Shown here: positions 39,401-47,944 of the stretch, piece after piece | How the letters are laid out: each line of letters starts with the position of its first letter | Position numbering within the stretch: position 1 is the first letter of the stretch | DNA from: Trileptium ribeirensis | Lineage: Eukaryota > Nematoda > Enoplea > Enoplida > Thoracostomopsidae | Assembly (NCBI GenBank): GCA_030248225.1 | Contig: JASANE010024922.1 | Span: forward strand, 62,001-126,000 | Length of the DNA: 64,000 nucleotides | Direction of reading: 5' to 3' | The notes under the pieces: model-generated | Database searches by the model: none | What the model was told of the DNA's origin: nothing | The model's input: only the letters and a program-made list of their open reading frames with translations | Made by a program: the position numbers and the translations under genes

Positions 39401-41363
39401 AATGCTGAAAGTTATAAATTTTAACCACGTTCGTGCTGGCGAACAGAAGCGAATCCTGAATTAGTTAATGTTCTAATTAGTAGTGAACCGTTTTCTATTA
39501 ATAAGAAATCGCCAAAATCCTGTTCCAAGACAGTAATTTCTGGCAGTTGGATTCCACTTTTTCCAATTTTGGTGATCGACAAACCGTGCTAAATTTCCTG
39601 TTTGTTCCGTAAAAATGGTTTTCGATTCCACATAGTCTATGACAAAATAGGACGAACGGGTCATTTTAAGTTCAGTCGCGCATTACGACATGGTTCAATG
39701 ATCAAAAAATCAAATTTTCAAAATTTACCATTTACAACTTTCAAGAATTTTGTTTTATTGAGCATTTCTTATCGTGCAACAGGCGAGTACACGTACAACG
39801 AAGATGCTGGTTCCCTATGTCCAGCTATTGCGAACTTCTATAGGTCGTTTCTATACAGTTAAATCGCAACTCCTTTGAAAGAAAGTGTCGAAATTTGATA
39901 TGTTTCTATACAGTTAAATTGCAACTCCTTTGAAAGAAAGTGTCGAAATTTGAATGTTTCTATACAGTTAAATTGCAACTCCATTGAAAGAAAGTGTCGA
40001 AATTTGATACGTTTCTATACAATTAAATTGCAGCTCCTTTGAAAGAAAGTGTCGAAATTTGGTACGATTCTATACAGTTAAATTGCAACTCCTTTGAAAG
40101 AAAGTGTCGAAATTTGATACGTTTCTATACAATTAAATTGCAGCTCCTTTGAAAGAAAGTGTCGAAATTTGGTACGATTCTATACAGTTAAATCGCAACT
40201 CCTTTGAAAGAAAGTGTCGAAATTTGATATGTTTTTATACAGTTAAATTGCAACTCCTTTGAAAGAAAGTGTCGAAATTTGAATGTTTCTATACAGTTAA
40301 ATTGCAACTCCATTGAAAGAAAGTGTCGAAATTTGATACGTTTCTATACAATTAAATTGCAGCTCCTTTGAAAGAAAGTGTCGAAATTTGGTACGATTCT
40401 ATACAGTTAAATTACAACTCCATTGAAAGAAAGTGTCGAAATTTGACACGTTTCTATACAGTTAAATTGCAAATCCATTGAAAGAAAGTGTCGAAATTTG
40501 ATACGTTTCTATACAGTGAAATTGCAGCTCCTTTGAAAGAAAGTGTCGAAATTTGATACACTTTCGGCATTACCACTGTGTCCGTGACCCAATGTAAGTT
40601 TAAAAGCAGCAAAATCAACACGTTTAAGGCTATAAATAATGCTACAGACTAAATGCGCCACATGGTGAAGAATATTCGCTTTAGAATCACAATTTTCAAA
40701 ATTAACTTTTTTCTGATATTTATTTAACCTTTGACTCATTGCTCGAAAACAATTGCATTGACCATAAAATGTTGCCTTAGAAAAATTGTAGTCCGCAAGG
40801 ATAGGATTCTTTGGTTTTATTTAAGCGAACTGTTATTAACGAAATATGGGTTTAAATTATATAAACGAAAATCCGAGTCTTTATTTGGCGTCAGTTGTGT
40901 GAGATTTTGCAGCAATAATAATCAACAACGGAGAAGCGCAAAAACAAAAGCAAGAAACTTAGATAGACGTAATTAAAGTCTCAAAAATTCTAACAAAGGC
41001 AAAAGATTCACCAAAAAAGCATTTTTGCACCTACAAATGCTGTAGCAACATAGAGCATAAACGTTTTATGTGGAAATTGAGAGAAAACATGTGGCGGTAT
41101 TTGAAAGATCTCAGCGAGCCATTGCTGAAGAAATATCGCGATATACATGAGTTGGTTAGTAAGCATTTCGGAGTCTTACCTTTCTTGCCAACGCGTTCAG
41201 CGATCACTTTTTGTCTTCGAACTATTGTCGCACTTTGTTTGCCACCTCGTGCCCTTTCATACGGATATGGTGGTCCAAAGTTACTATCGAAAGCAGATCC
41301 GTAGTCCAGCATTAGCCCAAGGGTCAGGACAGTCGTTACTGCGAGCAAAATGTATATATTCAT
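15178..41363 (-). CDS. Nine-exon gene for a secreted, basic, Cys-rich protein of 551 residues (gene-level entry)
   Basis: Exons, 5' to 3' on the minus strand: 41363-41180, 38343-38150, 33710-33562, 30534-30350, 23708-23623, 20254-20103, 19114-18844, 17732-17541, 15420-15178. Intron phases are 1, 0, 2, 1, 0, 2, 0, 0. Every junction agrees, all introns are GT/AG, and the total is 1656 nt including the stop. The product has a signal peptide (1 to about 24) and a basic low-complexity region (about 35-240) rich in K, R, G, N and S with dibasic sites such as RR at 49-50. A domain with 13 cysteines follows (272, 301, 306, 312, 317, 323, 350, 368, 381, 428, 452, 477, 488). A Gly/Leu stretch at 382-405 and an Arg/Gly-rich tail (about 512-547) complete it. 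An odd cysteine count suggests one free or intermolecular cysteine. I recognise no family; an extracellular matrix, egg- or sperm-coat or tunic protein is possible but only inferred. I am confident of the gene structure and not of the function. Confidence 0.8.
15619..16125. mobile_element. 507-bp MITE, copy 1
   Basis: The termini are inverted copies of TGCGGCGTTCACGTTATAA (here TGCGTCGGTCACGTTATAA on the left). The interior has tagctaggggtattgccac and gtgccaagcacaccgtgcc blocks shared with copies at 45980-46486 and 47945-48432. This copy sits in intron 8 of the nine-exon gene. The 3-bp T-N-A flanks of the other copies suggest a PIF/Harbinger-type element. No transposase is encoded. Confidence 0.75.
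16600..16830. repeat. Dispersed repeat with ggcttag-rich core
   Basis: The segment with cgttaagttataacgttagaaaaaa, then cttaggctta-type runs, is shared with 43735-43900 and in part with 38400-38510. It is probably a dispersed transposon fragment. The ttaggc-like runs are short and imperfect, so this is not telomeric DNA. Confidence 0.5.
17084..17189 (+). CDS. Candidate plus-strand exon antisense to intron 8 of the secreted-protein gene
   Basis: A pyrimidine-rich acceptor (tcgttttttctag, AG at 17082-17083) and a strong donor (TTCAAG then GTAGGT at 17190) bound an open exon of 106 nt, phase 2 in and phase 0 out. It encodes 35 residues including FHNSWAALQRQKTPIEF and WTRPFDIPLFK. The phase and junction match the exon ending at 13487. 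No downstream partner was found. The product is unknown. If real, this gene overlaps the nine-exon gene on the opposite strand. Confidence 0.4.
17541..17732 (-). CDS. Secreted protein gene, exon 8
   Basis: The acceptor aatatattacag (AG at 17734-17733) and donor GTAAGT (17540-17535) enclose 64 codons, phase 0 to 0, residues 408-471. It contributes cysteines 428 and 452, with the blocks MDIFRITDRNKFSCGKKG and KVACKAVVIDFAVKKG, which look like alternating beta-strand sequence of an extracellular domain. Confidence 0.8.
17806..18032. mobile_element. Short MITE, about 230 bp
   Basis: The left end (attcacattgccgccgatcc) and right end (gtcggaggcaatgtgaac) are imperfect inverted repeats. The interior is rich in repeated atccgat motifs. 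It lies in intron 7 of the nine-exon gene. The superfamily is not determined. Confidence 0.6.
18571..18757 (-). pseudogene. Decayed tandem duplicate of exon 7
   Basis: This is a diverged copy of the 3' two-thirds of exon 7 and its donor, offset by about 276 bp. The flanking intron is also copied: tgatcgatatatcaaaaac near 18508 against tgatcaatatatcaaaaac near 18783. Single-base deletions relative to exon 7 (in the GTTGTxCAAATG and CTACAAAAA regions) shift the frame. Following exon 7 in phase 0, the copy meets a stop, so it cannot be a useful alternative exon. Confidence 0.8.
18844..19114 (-). CDS. Secreted protein gene, exon 7
   Basis: The acceptor ccctccattttcag (AG at 19116-19115) is entered in phase 2, so its first C completes a Cys codon begun in exon 6. 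The donor is GTAAAATA at 18843. It encodes residues 318-407: cysteines 323, 350, 368 and 381, then a Gly/Leu-rich stretch (GILGGLGGRLGGVGKLAG). The exon is flanked by its own decayed duplicate at 18571-18757. The 141-residue ORF at 18793-19218 reads through both splice sites and should not be used. Confidence 0.85.
19565..19675. repeat. GC-rich inverted repeat
   Basis: gggtcaccgggtc (about 19583-19595) pairs with the later ggtgacccggtc (about 19652-19663), and ggtcgcgggatc-type motifs lie between. It could form a hairpin in intron 6 and is probably a small element remnant. Confidence 0.45.
20103..20254 (-). CDS. Secreted protein gene, exon 6
   Basis: The acceptor aaaattttgtag (AG at 20256-20255) is entered in phase 0; the donor AACTG then GTAATA at 20102 leaves in phase 2. 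It encodes residues 267-316: CFNIDAKVRIPPNVAISD, AFRLYIYIPGCKEFDC and GDESRCNGVN, with cysteines 272, 301, 306 and 312. The ORF finder shows only another frame here (19954-20226). The correct frame is fixed by phase agreement with exons 5 and 7, and the junction codon TG plus C gives Cys317. This is the most conserved-looking part of the protein. Confidence 0.85.
20275..21440. repeat. Tandem array of about 98-bp units, about 12 copies
   Basis: Units contain taaattttctggatcgccct, atatcgataagcaaatctgt, ccggcttattagcacaatt and ctgcgcctgagcataag. The gagcata anchor recurs about every 97 bp from 20360 to 21330. The array fills part of intron 5 of the nine-exon gene. Confidence 0.9.
21441..21592. 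other. Low-complexity C-rich and purine-rich block, possible assembly artefact
   Basis: Runs such as cgccccccccc and accccccccccaac, and a purine-rich gagaacaaggacaaaggag stretch, contrast sharply with the AT-rich intron. They sit exactly between a tandem array and a mobile element. Long C runs in such a place are often sequencing or gap-filling errors. Confidence 0.4.
21593..22620. mobile_element. Non-coding inverted-repeat element, short copy
   Basis: Second copy of the element at 2623-4302, with the same ends (tagtgaagctcgcttgcgag and cgttccactcgaattcaa). It lacks the extra internal 740 bp of the long copy and contains internal subrepeats around tctgcccagaaaaccccat. Close similarity between the copies suggests fairly recent movement. 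It lies in intron 5 of the nine-exon gene. Confidence 0.65.
23623..23708 (-). CDS. Secreted protein gene, exon 5
   Basis: A short exon of 86 nt between acceptor attttcag (AG at 23710-23709) and donor GTAAGT (23622). It is entered in phase 1 and leaves in phase 0, encoding 28 residues (FNNLNEDDPNGFKYIKAD and on). It is too short for an ORF scan. It was found from its splice sites, and phase agreement on both sides supports it. It forms the start of the folded C-terminal region after the basic linker. Confidence 0.75.
23711..26859. other. Part of intron 4, no further feature supported
   Basis: No additional exon fits the required phase. Minus ORFs at 24466-24958 have a possible acceptor but reach a stop in the required frame. 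A diverged direct repeat lies near 23750-23900 (acaaccaacaatgttcatag then acaaccaacattgttcatac). A GC-rich patch lies at 25600-25690, and an (aat)n microsatellite at about 26505-26521. Confidence 0.5.
26860..27880. repeat. Diverged satellite units with a 401-bp internal duplication
   Basis: Units related to the 119-bp satellite that follows (atgcaaattatattgaagcc, caataagtatgtccatattt, ggtatagccaaattctgctc) but more variable in length. A block of about 401 bp is duplicated: the variant attgaatcccaatacgtatg occurs at 26971 and 27372. Confidence 0.85.
27881..29720. repeat. 119-bp satellite array with a six-unit higher-order repeat
   Basis: About 15 head-to-tail units of 119 bp: the ctctatcata anchor lies at 27921, 28040, 28159 and onward. 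Diagnostic variants recur exactly six units (714 bp) apart: ttttcctaag at 28261 and 28975, gacttaaata at 28411 and 29125. The array therefore contains two copies of a 714-bp higher-order unit. It lies in intron 4 of the nine-exon gene. ORFs at 27885-28222 are artefacts of it. Confidence 0.95.
30350..30534 (-). CDS. Secreted protein gene, exon 4
   Basis: The acceptor gttgtatttacag (AG at 30536-30535) is entered in phase 2; the donor GAGCG then GTAACC (30349) leaves in phase 1. It encodes residues 177-237, very polar and basic (for example GRAQNADNNKGGRITNVRKG and KDKNKLVKARQGEKSRS), with no cysteine. Reading on past the donor gives a longer ORF to 30213, but only this donor gives the phase needed by exon 5. 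Confidence 0.8.
31310..31680. repeat. 28-bp minisatellite, about 13 copies
   Basis: The unit is close to aatatttcgcatgaacggat plus gaagacac. Because 28 is not a multiple of three and the minus-strand unit lacks stops, all three minus frames stay open and give three overlapping false ORFs of 128-136 residues with a 28-residue period. It lies in intron 3 of the nine-exon gene. Confidence 0.95.
31985..32540. repeat. 149-bp tandem array, four copies
   Basis: The cattgggaag anchor lies at 32041, 32190 and 32339, with a variant near 32488, a spacing of 148-149 bp. Units include actacagaagaattggggag and aaagtggatgaacgtccaca. It lies in intron 3. The ORF at 32217-32468 is contained in it and is not taken as coding. 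Confidence 0.9.
33080..33600 (-). repeat. 93-bp tandem array carrying copies of the exon 3 splice donor
   Basis: About six units; the gttgcac anchor lies near 33085, 33179, 33272, 33364, 33458 and 33551. On the minus strand each unit matches the end of exon 3 (GACGAGAAGGGTGGGCGC and on), its donor and the following intron. The donor GGTAAGTGC is intact in the units at 33551, 33458 and 33272, but altered in the others (GGCAAGTGC at 33364, GTTAAGTGC at 33179, GTAAATGC at 33085). The plus-strand ORF of 187 residues (33083-33646) is a by-product, since 93 is a multiple of three. Confidence 0.9.
33562..33710 (-). CDS. Secreted protein gene, exon 3
   Basis: The acceptor catcatatttcag (AG at 33712-33711) is entered in phase 0; the strong donor GTAAGTGC (33561) leaves in phase 2. 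It encodes 49 residues plus two bases (WAENPSERGEGLAKVEG to DEKGGRKPG), basic and polar, part of the low-complexity region. The exon was found from splice sites and phase, as no ORF on this strand marks it. Its 3' end is the first unit of the 93-bp array, so the exon end and its donor have been amplified into the intron. Confidence 0.75.
35087..35437. mobile_element. MITE of about 350 bp
   Basis: The ends are inverted repeats of about 30 bp: agtatgatacttccatgcac then tctaatgtt on the left, and aacattatagtgcagggaag then tgtcatact on the right. The interior is rich in short G and C runs. It lies in intron 2 of the nine-exon gene. The two antiparallel ORFs within it are not genes. A related fragment may be present at about 30910-31080. 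Confidence 0.65.
35438..38149. other. Part of intron 2, no supported feature
   Basis: No exon fits the phase 0 to phase 0 requirement. The plus ORF at 37557-37796 covers a GC-rich patch (about 37640-37820) of uncertain origin, perhaps a repeat. Confidence 0.45.
38150..38343 (-). CDS. Secreted protein gene, exon 2
   Basis: The acceptor gtttaatttcag (AG at 38345-38344) is entered in phase 1; the donor CGG then GTAAGA (38149) leaves in phase 0. It encodes residues 63-126, strongly polar (KHNAEVEKGSNRASG, KNGKDAEATNNGKKAA, SKSSKDYKIEAGAKASGR), rich in K, A, S, N and G, likely disordered, with no cysteines. Confidence 0.8.
39845..40570. repeat. 55-bp tandem array, about 12-13 copies
   Basis: The unit contains gtttctatacagttaaattg and ctcctttgaaagaaagtgtc. 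The ctatacag anchor lies at 39851, 39906, 39960 and onward. Two unit variants (gatacgtttc and ggtacgattc junctions) alternate in blocks. It lies in intron 1 of the nine-exon gene. Confidence 0.95.
41180..41363 (-). CDS. Secreted protein gene, exon 1
   Basis: The ATG at 41363 is in a good context (CAACAATGA). It opens a classic signal peptide: residues 1-24, hydrophobic core YILLAVTTVLTLGLM, likely cleavage after GSA. The mature start is FDSNFGPPYPYERARGGK, and a dibasic RR lies at 49-50. The donor AAG then GTAAGA (41179) leaves in phase 1, matching exon 2. The plus ORFs at 41068-41413 are shadows. Confidence 0.85.
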
Positions 41364-41388
41364 TGTTGCAAAGCCTTAGCAGTTATAT

Positions 41389-41391
41389 GCT
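41389..41391 (-). promoter_or_regulatory. Possible 5' UTR splice or trans-splice acceptor
   Basis: ttttaactgtaaacgcag lies 26 bases upstream of the ATG at 41363. In tunicates such as Ciona, spliced-leader trans-splicing uses acceptors of this kind just upstream of start codons. This is inference only, as an ordinary 5' UTR is equally possible. Confidence 0.2.
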
Positions 41392-41564
41392 GCGTTTACA
41401 GTTAAAATTTTGAGGATAATTCAAAGATGAACTATTTGAGTCTACAGTACACTGTTCGTTCGTTTTCGCCAACGGCGGTAGATACGTTGAATACAAAGAG
41501 ACCGTACAATACGATTGGCAATGATATCTATTTTAAGCCGTACACTATAGTAGTTTAATAAATA

Positions 41565-41571
41565 TTATATA
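41565..41571 (-). promoter_or_regulatory. Possible TATA box of the secreted-protein gene
   Basis: TATATAA on the minus strand lies about 200 bases upstream of the start codon. AT-rich flanks make chance matches common, so support is weak. Confidence 0.25.
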
Positions 41572-41599
41572 AATAGCTATAAGTTCTAGATATAATTGA

Positions 41600-44500
41600 A
41601 TTTTAATAAAATATAGGCTCGAAAATCTTGCGAAAATAAACGGTACTTACAACAACTTTGGGTTGATATTTTATGGTTTTTATGTAAACTTTCGTTCTGT
41701 TGACGTTCGTGAAATAAAACAGTTTAAAAATACTCCTTCACGCTATAATTGTTTCGGCAGCGAAAAATGATGTCGATCGTATGAGCGAAAATATACACAC
41801 GTTGCTTAATTTTATATCGATAAACAGGCGTTTAAGTTTTACAGTAAACAGTGTTTTAAAACGATTGTGCGTTGTTACGTAGAAAATATAAAACTGAACT
41901 AATTATAAATATATTATTAAATCTTCGTTTTTAACGCTTATAACTAACTAAATAACTGTAAACTTATAATATACATAATTTATTTACGAGATTATGTTGA
42001 AGCTGTAAACATGTTTATGTGCGTGGGATGTAATTGACAAGTATTGCCGAATATTCAGCTCCATCAAATCCCAAATTTGATATTTGTAACGGCAAATTAA
42101 TCAGGGGAATTAAATTGTGTGCGTAGGTATCTTGTATTTTCGTGTAGGTTTTATTAAAATACATTGGTGGTGATATTTAACTCCATGAGATCTCAGGATT
42201 GACGATTAAAGTAAACGTACAACAATATGTGCGTAGTTTATAGCTGTACATGTGTGTAAAGTGTGGGCAGAAGTAGATAGCCTTCAAATTTTATTAACCA
42301 TGAAATGGAATGTTGTTTACAATTGGTGTATTTTGAGTTAAAAAGCACAAAAATATATGTATCTTAGGCCGGAAATGTAAAAACAGAAATATATAAACAT
42401 TGATGTGTGTCAAAATACTACCAGCCATGTGAGAGGTAACATATTAAAGTTTCCAACCCTTCATAACCGAATTCTACAACTATTGCAGGACCAATAATTT
42501 TAGTCCCCACACGCGCCCTCATTGTAGTCCATTGGGTTTTCCCATGTCGAAGACTCTAGATTATATTCTTACGTGTCATGAATTTGTGTTGGTATGCACC
42601 AAAATAGAATTACAAAGTGAAATCATTGTCTTCCACCTACGAAAGTCGATAATTACATGGCGTGTTTGCAGCAGCATATACAGACTTAATGTTGTGACAT
42701 GAAATCATTACTAACTTGCACCACTAGAGGAACCATGGTAAGTGTGCCAAGCGTGTACTCAGTTCGGGGCATCAAATTTAGTTTCTTGTGTCCGTCATGA
42801 AAATCAAATAAAAACTAATAAATTAGCAATGTATTTTAAGACAAACCTACGAATATTTTACAGAAAATATTAAAAGCATAGAACTCTTTATTTCATTCTG
42901 CACTAAATTAATAGAAGCTAGCACTCATATTTGCAAGTCACAGCTTTCCAGTAAAACAATTTAGCGTCACGATTTGAAATTGCACGACCCTATTGTATTA
43001 GCTTTATTTGTTGGATACTACGGAAGTACAAATGCTTTCTTTCATTCAATGGAAATACCCCTATATTTTGTGGTTCTGCTGAGCGACCAAAAAACTAATA
43101 AGGATCTATTACGATCTACGCGCAGTCAATATTTCATGACCCCTTGAAGAAAAGTATCAATAGTTCATGCTGAATCCGAAGAAGATCTTGACACTCATGT
43201 TATATATGTTATGAAAGAACGCAACGTCGTCTACTGCGTCATTTGACCAACGTTCGGAGGACAAATGTTCCACTCTGTACTGTCTCTTCAATATTTGAAA
43301 TGCCCAATCCCACTGTGGCTCTGTTCCCACCCAGTACCCTCCCCCAAGTTTCTTCTGGAACTAAACAACTTGTGTTCCAAATTTGAATATACAAAACGTC
43401 AAAATGTTATATTTTTGTTCAAATCTGGAACAAAAGTTGAGGGATGAGGAAGGTTGCGAAGTGACAGGAGAAATGTGGGAAACTGTGTTCCATAAAACAG
43501 GACAAATGACGTAAAAAAAACGTCGCGTGGTCCGCAAGGAGAGAATTCTTTGGATTTATTTTTACGAAACCTTAGCATTTATATTGCAGTATGGAATGAG
43601 TGTCACGTTCTTCTAAGGGTCCAGCGTAAGCTCTAGGTAAAGTCAGGTTGAAAAATCCGGAATATAGGACTCTGATGCTCTGCTGTACTCATGGGACAAC
43701 GGTATATTAAAAATTGTCCATGTCAACTTTAGGGGCCGGACGTTATAACGTTAGAAAAAAGAACAGCTTTAGAACAGTGGATCGGTGAGTTGGCGGGCAG
43801 CCTTTCGACTTAGGCTTAGGCTTAGTACATGGCTCATATGGGGACAATAGCGTAGGCTAAGACTAAGGCTTAGGCCTAGCTTATCCAGAACTTCAAGGCA
43901 GGCATTATGCTTCGGCCCATACAATAGACACTAGTCTCAAAAATAATAAAACCATTGTGCACAATTTGGTAACTTTTCCAACTAATCGGTCGTTCACCTC
44001 AACAGTCAAGTCGGCCAAGAATTTTTAATTATACTCGAGTTTAAATTTTTCGTGGTATATATTTTAATTGTTAGCTTAGAGTCAAATACCAGTACTCAGT
44101 CAAAATTCTTCCATAGCAAAGTTGTACCTTATAGTAAGAGGATTCTGAGTTGTTTAACGCGACACCTCTGAGAAGAGCTATAACTAAAAATTTCATGCAC
44201 CCAAAATGTCAGATTTACAAAGTTTCAATTTCGTATCAGTTTTGCGAGAAGTTTGATTGAAAATCGTTGTAGTAGCTCGAATACAAAACTATGTTCACAA
44301 CTAGATTCCATTACGTATCAAAGAAAAAAACTGATAATAAAAGGAACAATTCAGTGATCCACTACACGGCCACAGACAGACAAATATAATTTTCGGCACA
44401 GCTGACTGCAATTTGAGGAAGCTTCAACCGTTACGCTGGCTTCTTTTTAATTAACAAACTTAAATTATAGGTCAATTAATCGACAACTTCAACGTAAATA

Positions 44501-45050
44501 ATTGTCCATTGAATTAAAAAAAATACATAAAATCTCTTGAATTTTAAGATACGACCTCGTAAACGTTTTCGAAGAATTAAGCACAATCGAGAAAAGATTA
44601 TTCCACAAAAGCATGACCTGAACCTCAGTGTGATATAGGTTACTTTTCATGGTGGTCGGCGTCACCGAGAGAGGGTTCGGAGCGTCAGGTGTATACTTGC
44701 CCTACTCACCAATGATATTGTATGGCATATATTTCTGCGAGGAGCATTTTGCGTGCTGGGGTATGTCAGCATGTTTAATGAGTAGTTGAAGCAGGTATGT
44801 TAACGAAAGCTTTACTTCATGTATAGCTTTATGCGTTCCCTGAACATTCTAAAATAATTGTCGCGTCATTAATACAACACCAAATCAAGATGTCATTTTA
44901 GCTTCAATGATATATGCAGATATATATAAACTCACACAGCACACTTTTTTAAGGATGGAGATTTAGTAGTGGTTAAATGAACCATGTTAGGACCACGGTG
45001 TCTGAAGGGCATGAAGCAACACTATTAACATATAACATAAAAGGTTGAAT
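41600..45050. other. Upstream region of the nine-exon gene, no gene seen
   Basis: It must contain the promoter of the gene starting at 41363. I see no further coding exon. The ORF at 43265-43447 lacks support. A dispersed repeat at about 43735-43900 matches 16600-16830. Confidence 0.45.
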
Positions 45051-45079
45051 AATAACCAACGTCCTATCCCGTTGCTGGA

Positions 45080-45560
45080 TGAAATAACGCGTATTTCGAG
45101 CACGGTTGCTCAAACTTTAGCAGCAGTGGCTGATTGAACCAAGATCTCTTGCTTGCGAGCCTCACACACTGGCCACAACGCTATTTAGAATCTGTTGCTC
45201 AGTTTAATAACAAAGGTCACACAACTAGCAAACCAGTGCGCATGAAAACAAACATGTCAAGACAAGCTTAGGTGGCTTATCGCTTCACCATTTACGCTGT
45301 ATCAATTGCGTTACACTTTACGGGAACGTTAACCGAACGGTAGTTAAAATTTTGATTAACTCTTTGCGGCATGAATTAATGTTACTTCGAATATTGTTGG
45401 ACAGGCATTTTTCGCAATAGAGGATTGAACCTAGGTCGTTTGTGTGCGAACTTCGTACGCTAACCAGTACGCTATCTATGAGCCGTTGATCGGTTCCTTA
45501 CGAGCCGCGCAAAGCTAGCGAATAATAACGCACGTGCAAACGCACGCGCCACAACAATAT
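45080..45560. mobile_element. Two diverged tRNA-like repeat fragments
   Basis: ttgaaccaagatctcttgc (about 45135) and gattgaacctaggtcgtttg (about 45423) look like reversed RNA polymerase III B boxes. Each is followed by a ctaaccagtacgctat-like reversed A-box region and a gttgatcggttccttacgag block related to the elements at 48.8-49.4 kb. They are old copies of the same family. Confidence 0.45.
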
Positions 45561-45979
45561 TTGCTATCGTATCGCTTGACAATGTGCGCATTATCAAATG
45601 AGTTACACTATATGGGAAAGTGTTAAAAGAACGAAATTCGCAAATGTCCTAACAAAGCAGAACTCAGAACATTTTATCTCATGTTAATAAATTAGGTAAC
45701 CATACAAGCTATAGTGCAAACAAGCGTTAATTTCGTGCAAACTAACGTCGATCACTATGGCATGTTATAGAGCACCGCATGTACTGACACCACCTGCACA
45801 TACTCCTTTTGAACGGCGAGCGGACTTTAGCAATTAGGATTAGAATGTTCCAATAACCAGAGTGGGCAAAAGACGAAAAATGTCAACTATCTGTTCATTT
45901 TTACATTGAACTTAGCGCAATAAAAACACAGGGCTAGTTTGGATTATATGTGCGAATTACAGGTTTACATCATGTATGA

Positions 45980-46486
45980 TGCGGCGTTCACGTTATTGTG
46001 TCCCCGCTGTTTGGAACTTTTGCCCACCTGTAGTCGCGACATTACAGTATAGACAGTCAGGGTCACGCCCATACCGTAAAACAATTTCCGATGATATATG
46101 ACACACCCTAGGTTCCACATCTTTGTTCACTTTGTCGTACACACCCTTAGTTACCAATTTCGCGCGAATTAGCAGGAACAGATATCTTCTATAGCTAATG
46201 CGATATATCAGTCAGCTACGCTATGTAGATTTTTTATGAATCTCAGTAATGGTATCTAGACTTTATGACCGTTGACAAGATTATGCCGCACACCGTTAAA
46301 AACTACAAAAAAGACCCGGTGTGCTTGACACCGTCGAAAAATAGCTATACCTCTAGCTAGCTGCCCTTGAAAAAAATTATTAAAAACATGGGGATGTCTA
46401 AGACACCCTATTGTCGACAGTGTGCTTGCCACTGTGTGTGATACATAGGTTCCAAACATGGGAGACATTATAACGTGAACGCCGCA
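45980..46486. mobile_element. 507-bp MITE, copy 2 (inverted relative to copy 1)
   Basis: The terminal repeats TGCGGCGTTCACGTTAT and ATAACGTGAACGCCGCA are nearly perfect, and a TGA trinucleotide flanks both sides. It has the same length as copy 1 (15619-16125). The ORF at 46256-46468 is inside it and not a gene. Confidence 0.8.
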
Positions 46487-47944
46487 TGATAAACACCTGC
46501 TTATGATGTTGAATTAAATATCTTATACACCACCATCCTGTGTGATGGTAGTAAAAAATAGGGTAATTTTATTTATATAAAATGTGAGTTTTTCTTGTGC
46601 TAGCGTAATCCACTTCATATACCCATTTTAGGTTTTAAAGGACGTTGGAATCGCTCGGGCTTTTAATCGTAAATTCAAAACCAATAGGACGCGCTGATGA
46701 ATTTTGCATTCAACTGAACGGCACTGTCATAATAATGGCTTTTTAATGCTGCTAATCATTTATAGAAGTTTTATACAAAAGTTCGTCAATGGAAGTAAAT
46801 TTGTTCTCTTTATTAGGATCTGCTTTCATTTGTTTGTGCAATGTACCGGTCTTTATAATACTATCATAAGAATAATTTATTTAATGATGACTGTACGATG
46901 ACTAATCATGTAATGATGTTTTATCCAAAAGTTCGTCCATGAAAATAAATTTGTTCTTTGTATAAGAACTTGTTTTCATTTGTTCCTGCAATCCAACGGT
47001 CTTCAGAATTTAAAATACAATGAAATGACGTCTGAATCAGCTCTGGCCGTATCAGTAATGTGAATTAGTATAAATTCACCAGTATATTCTATTCAGCTGT
47101 ACATGTATGGTCAAGTATAAGTTATCAGCGCCCATTTAAAAAAAAATTGGCAGGCACACCGTTCTGGAGTTTCTGGAATTGGTAGTTATTTGATGCGGTC
47201 ACTGCATTTAGTATAACTGCTCCCAGGAGATACGGGATTTGCCTATTTTCACAAAATCAGAAAAAATACAGGGACGCATCAATGGGGGAGGGGGCAAGCC
47301 GACCGCATATTTTCAACAAAAACAGGGCCGTGGTAAAGCAGTACCGTCAATTTTGTCTTACCACCCCACCACTTTTGAGCAAACCCCTCACTTCTAAAAA
47401 GTACAACGCCCCTGAAAAAATATACCAATATTAACCAAAAATCCATAACTGCCAGTCAGATCATATTGAATATTATGTTCTACGACTACAATTTTTTGCC
47501 CATAATGACGTACGGATTCGCCTATTTCTGCATCACCTGGCGTCGAGAATCGATAAACGCAAGATAGAGCATCTTAACGATGACGTCACTTTATGAACGC
47601 GAATTTCTGCGTATAAAAATATACGTAAATATTTACGTTTTTCTCTACCAGCTGGCGACCAGACTTTAACAGTTGTAGTTTTCATGCGATTAAAAACTCA
47701 ATAAATTTTGCATCGCGTGAACCGATATAAGAACAGTCGTAATAACAAACACCTAAATTATATCAGTATTACAATATTAGATAACCAATGTTTTAAGAAC
47801 TTTGGTTGATTGCTCATGCGATTGGTAGAGGTCATAACCCGCATTTAAACTAATATGTAACCAAGTGTAATATGGCGTGCATTTTGCCAATGATGCGGAT
47901 TGATGTGGCTAAAATTTTCATATTCCATTTTATCGTGTTGTTAA
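46487..47944. other. No supported gene
   Basis: AT-rich spacer between two MITEs. A diverged direct repeat around 46770-46840 and 46920-46990 shares aaaagttcgtc and taaatttgttctt blocks. Confidence 0.4.

Noticed and set aside
43735..43900. Telomere-like ttaggc repeats
   Set aside because: The runs are only a few imperfect copies inside a dispersed repeat also present at 16600-16830.
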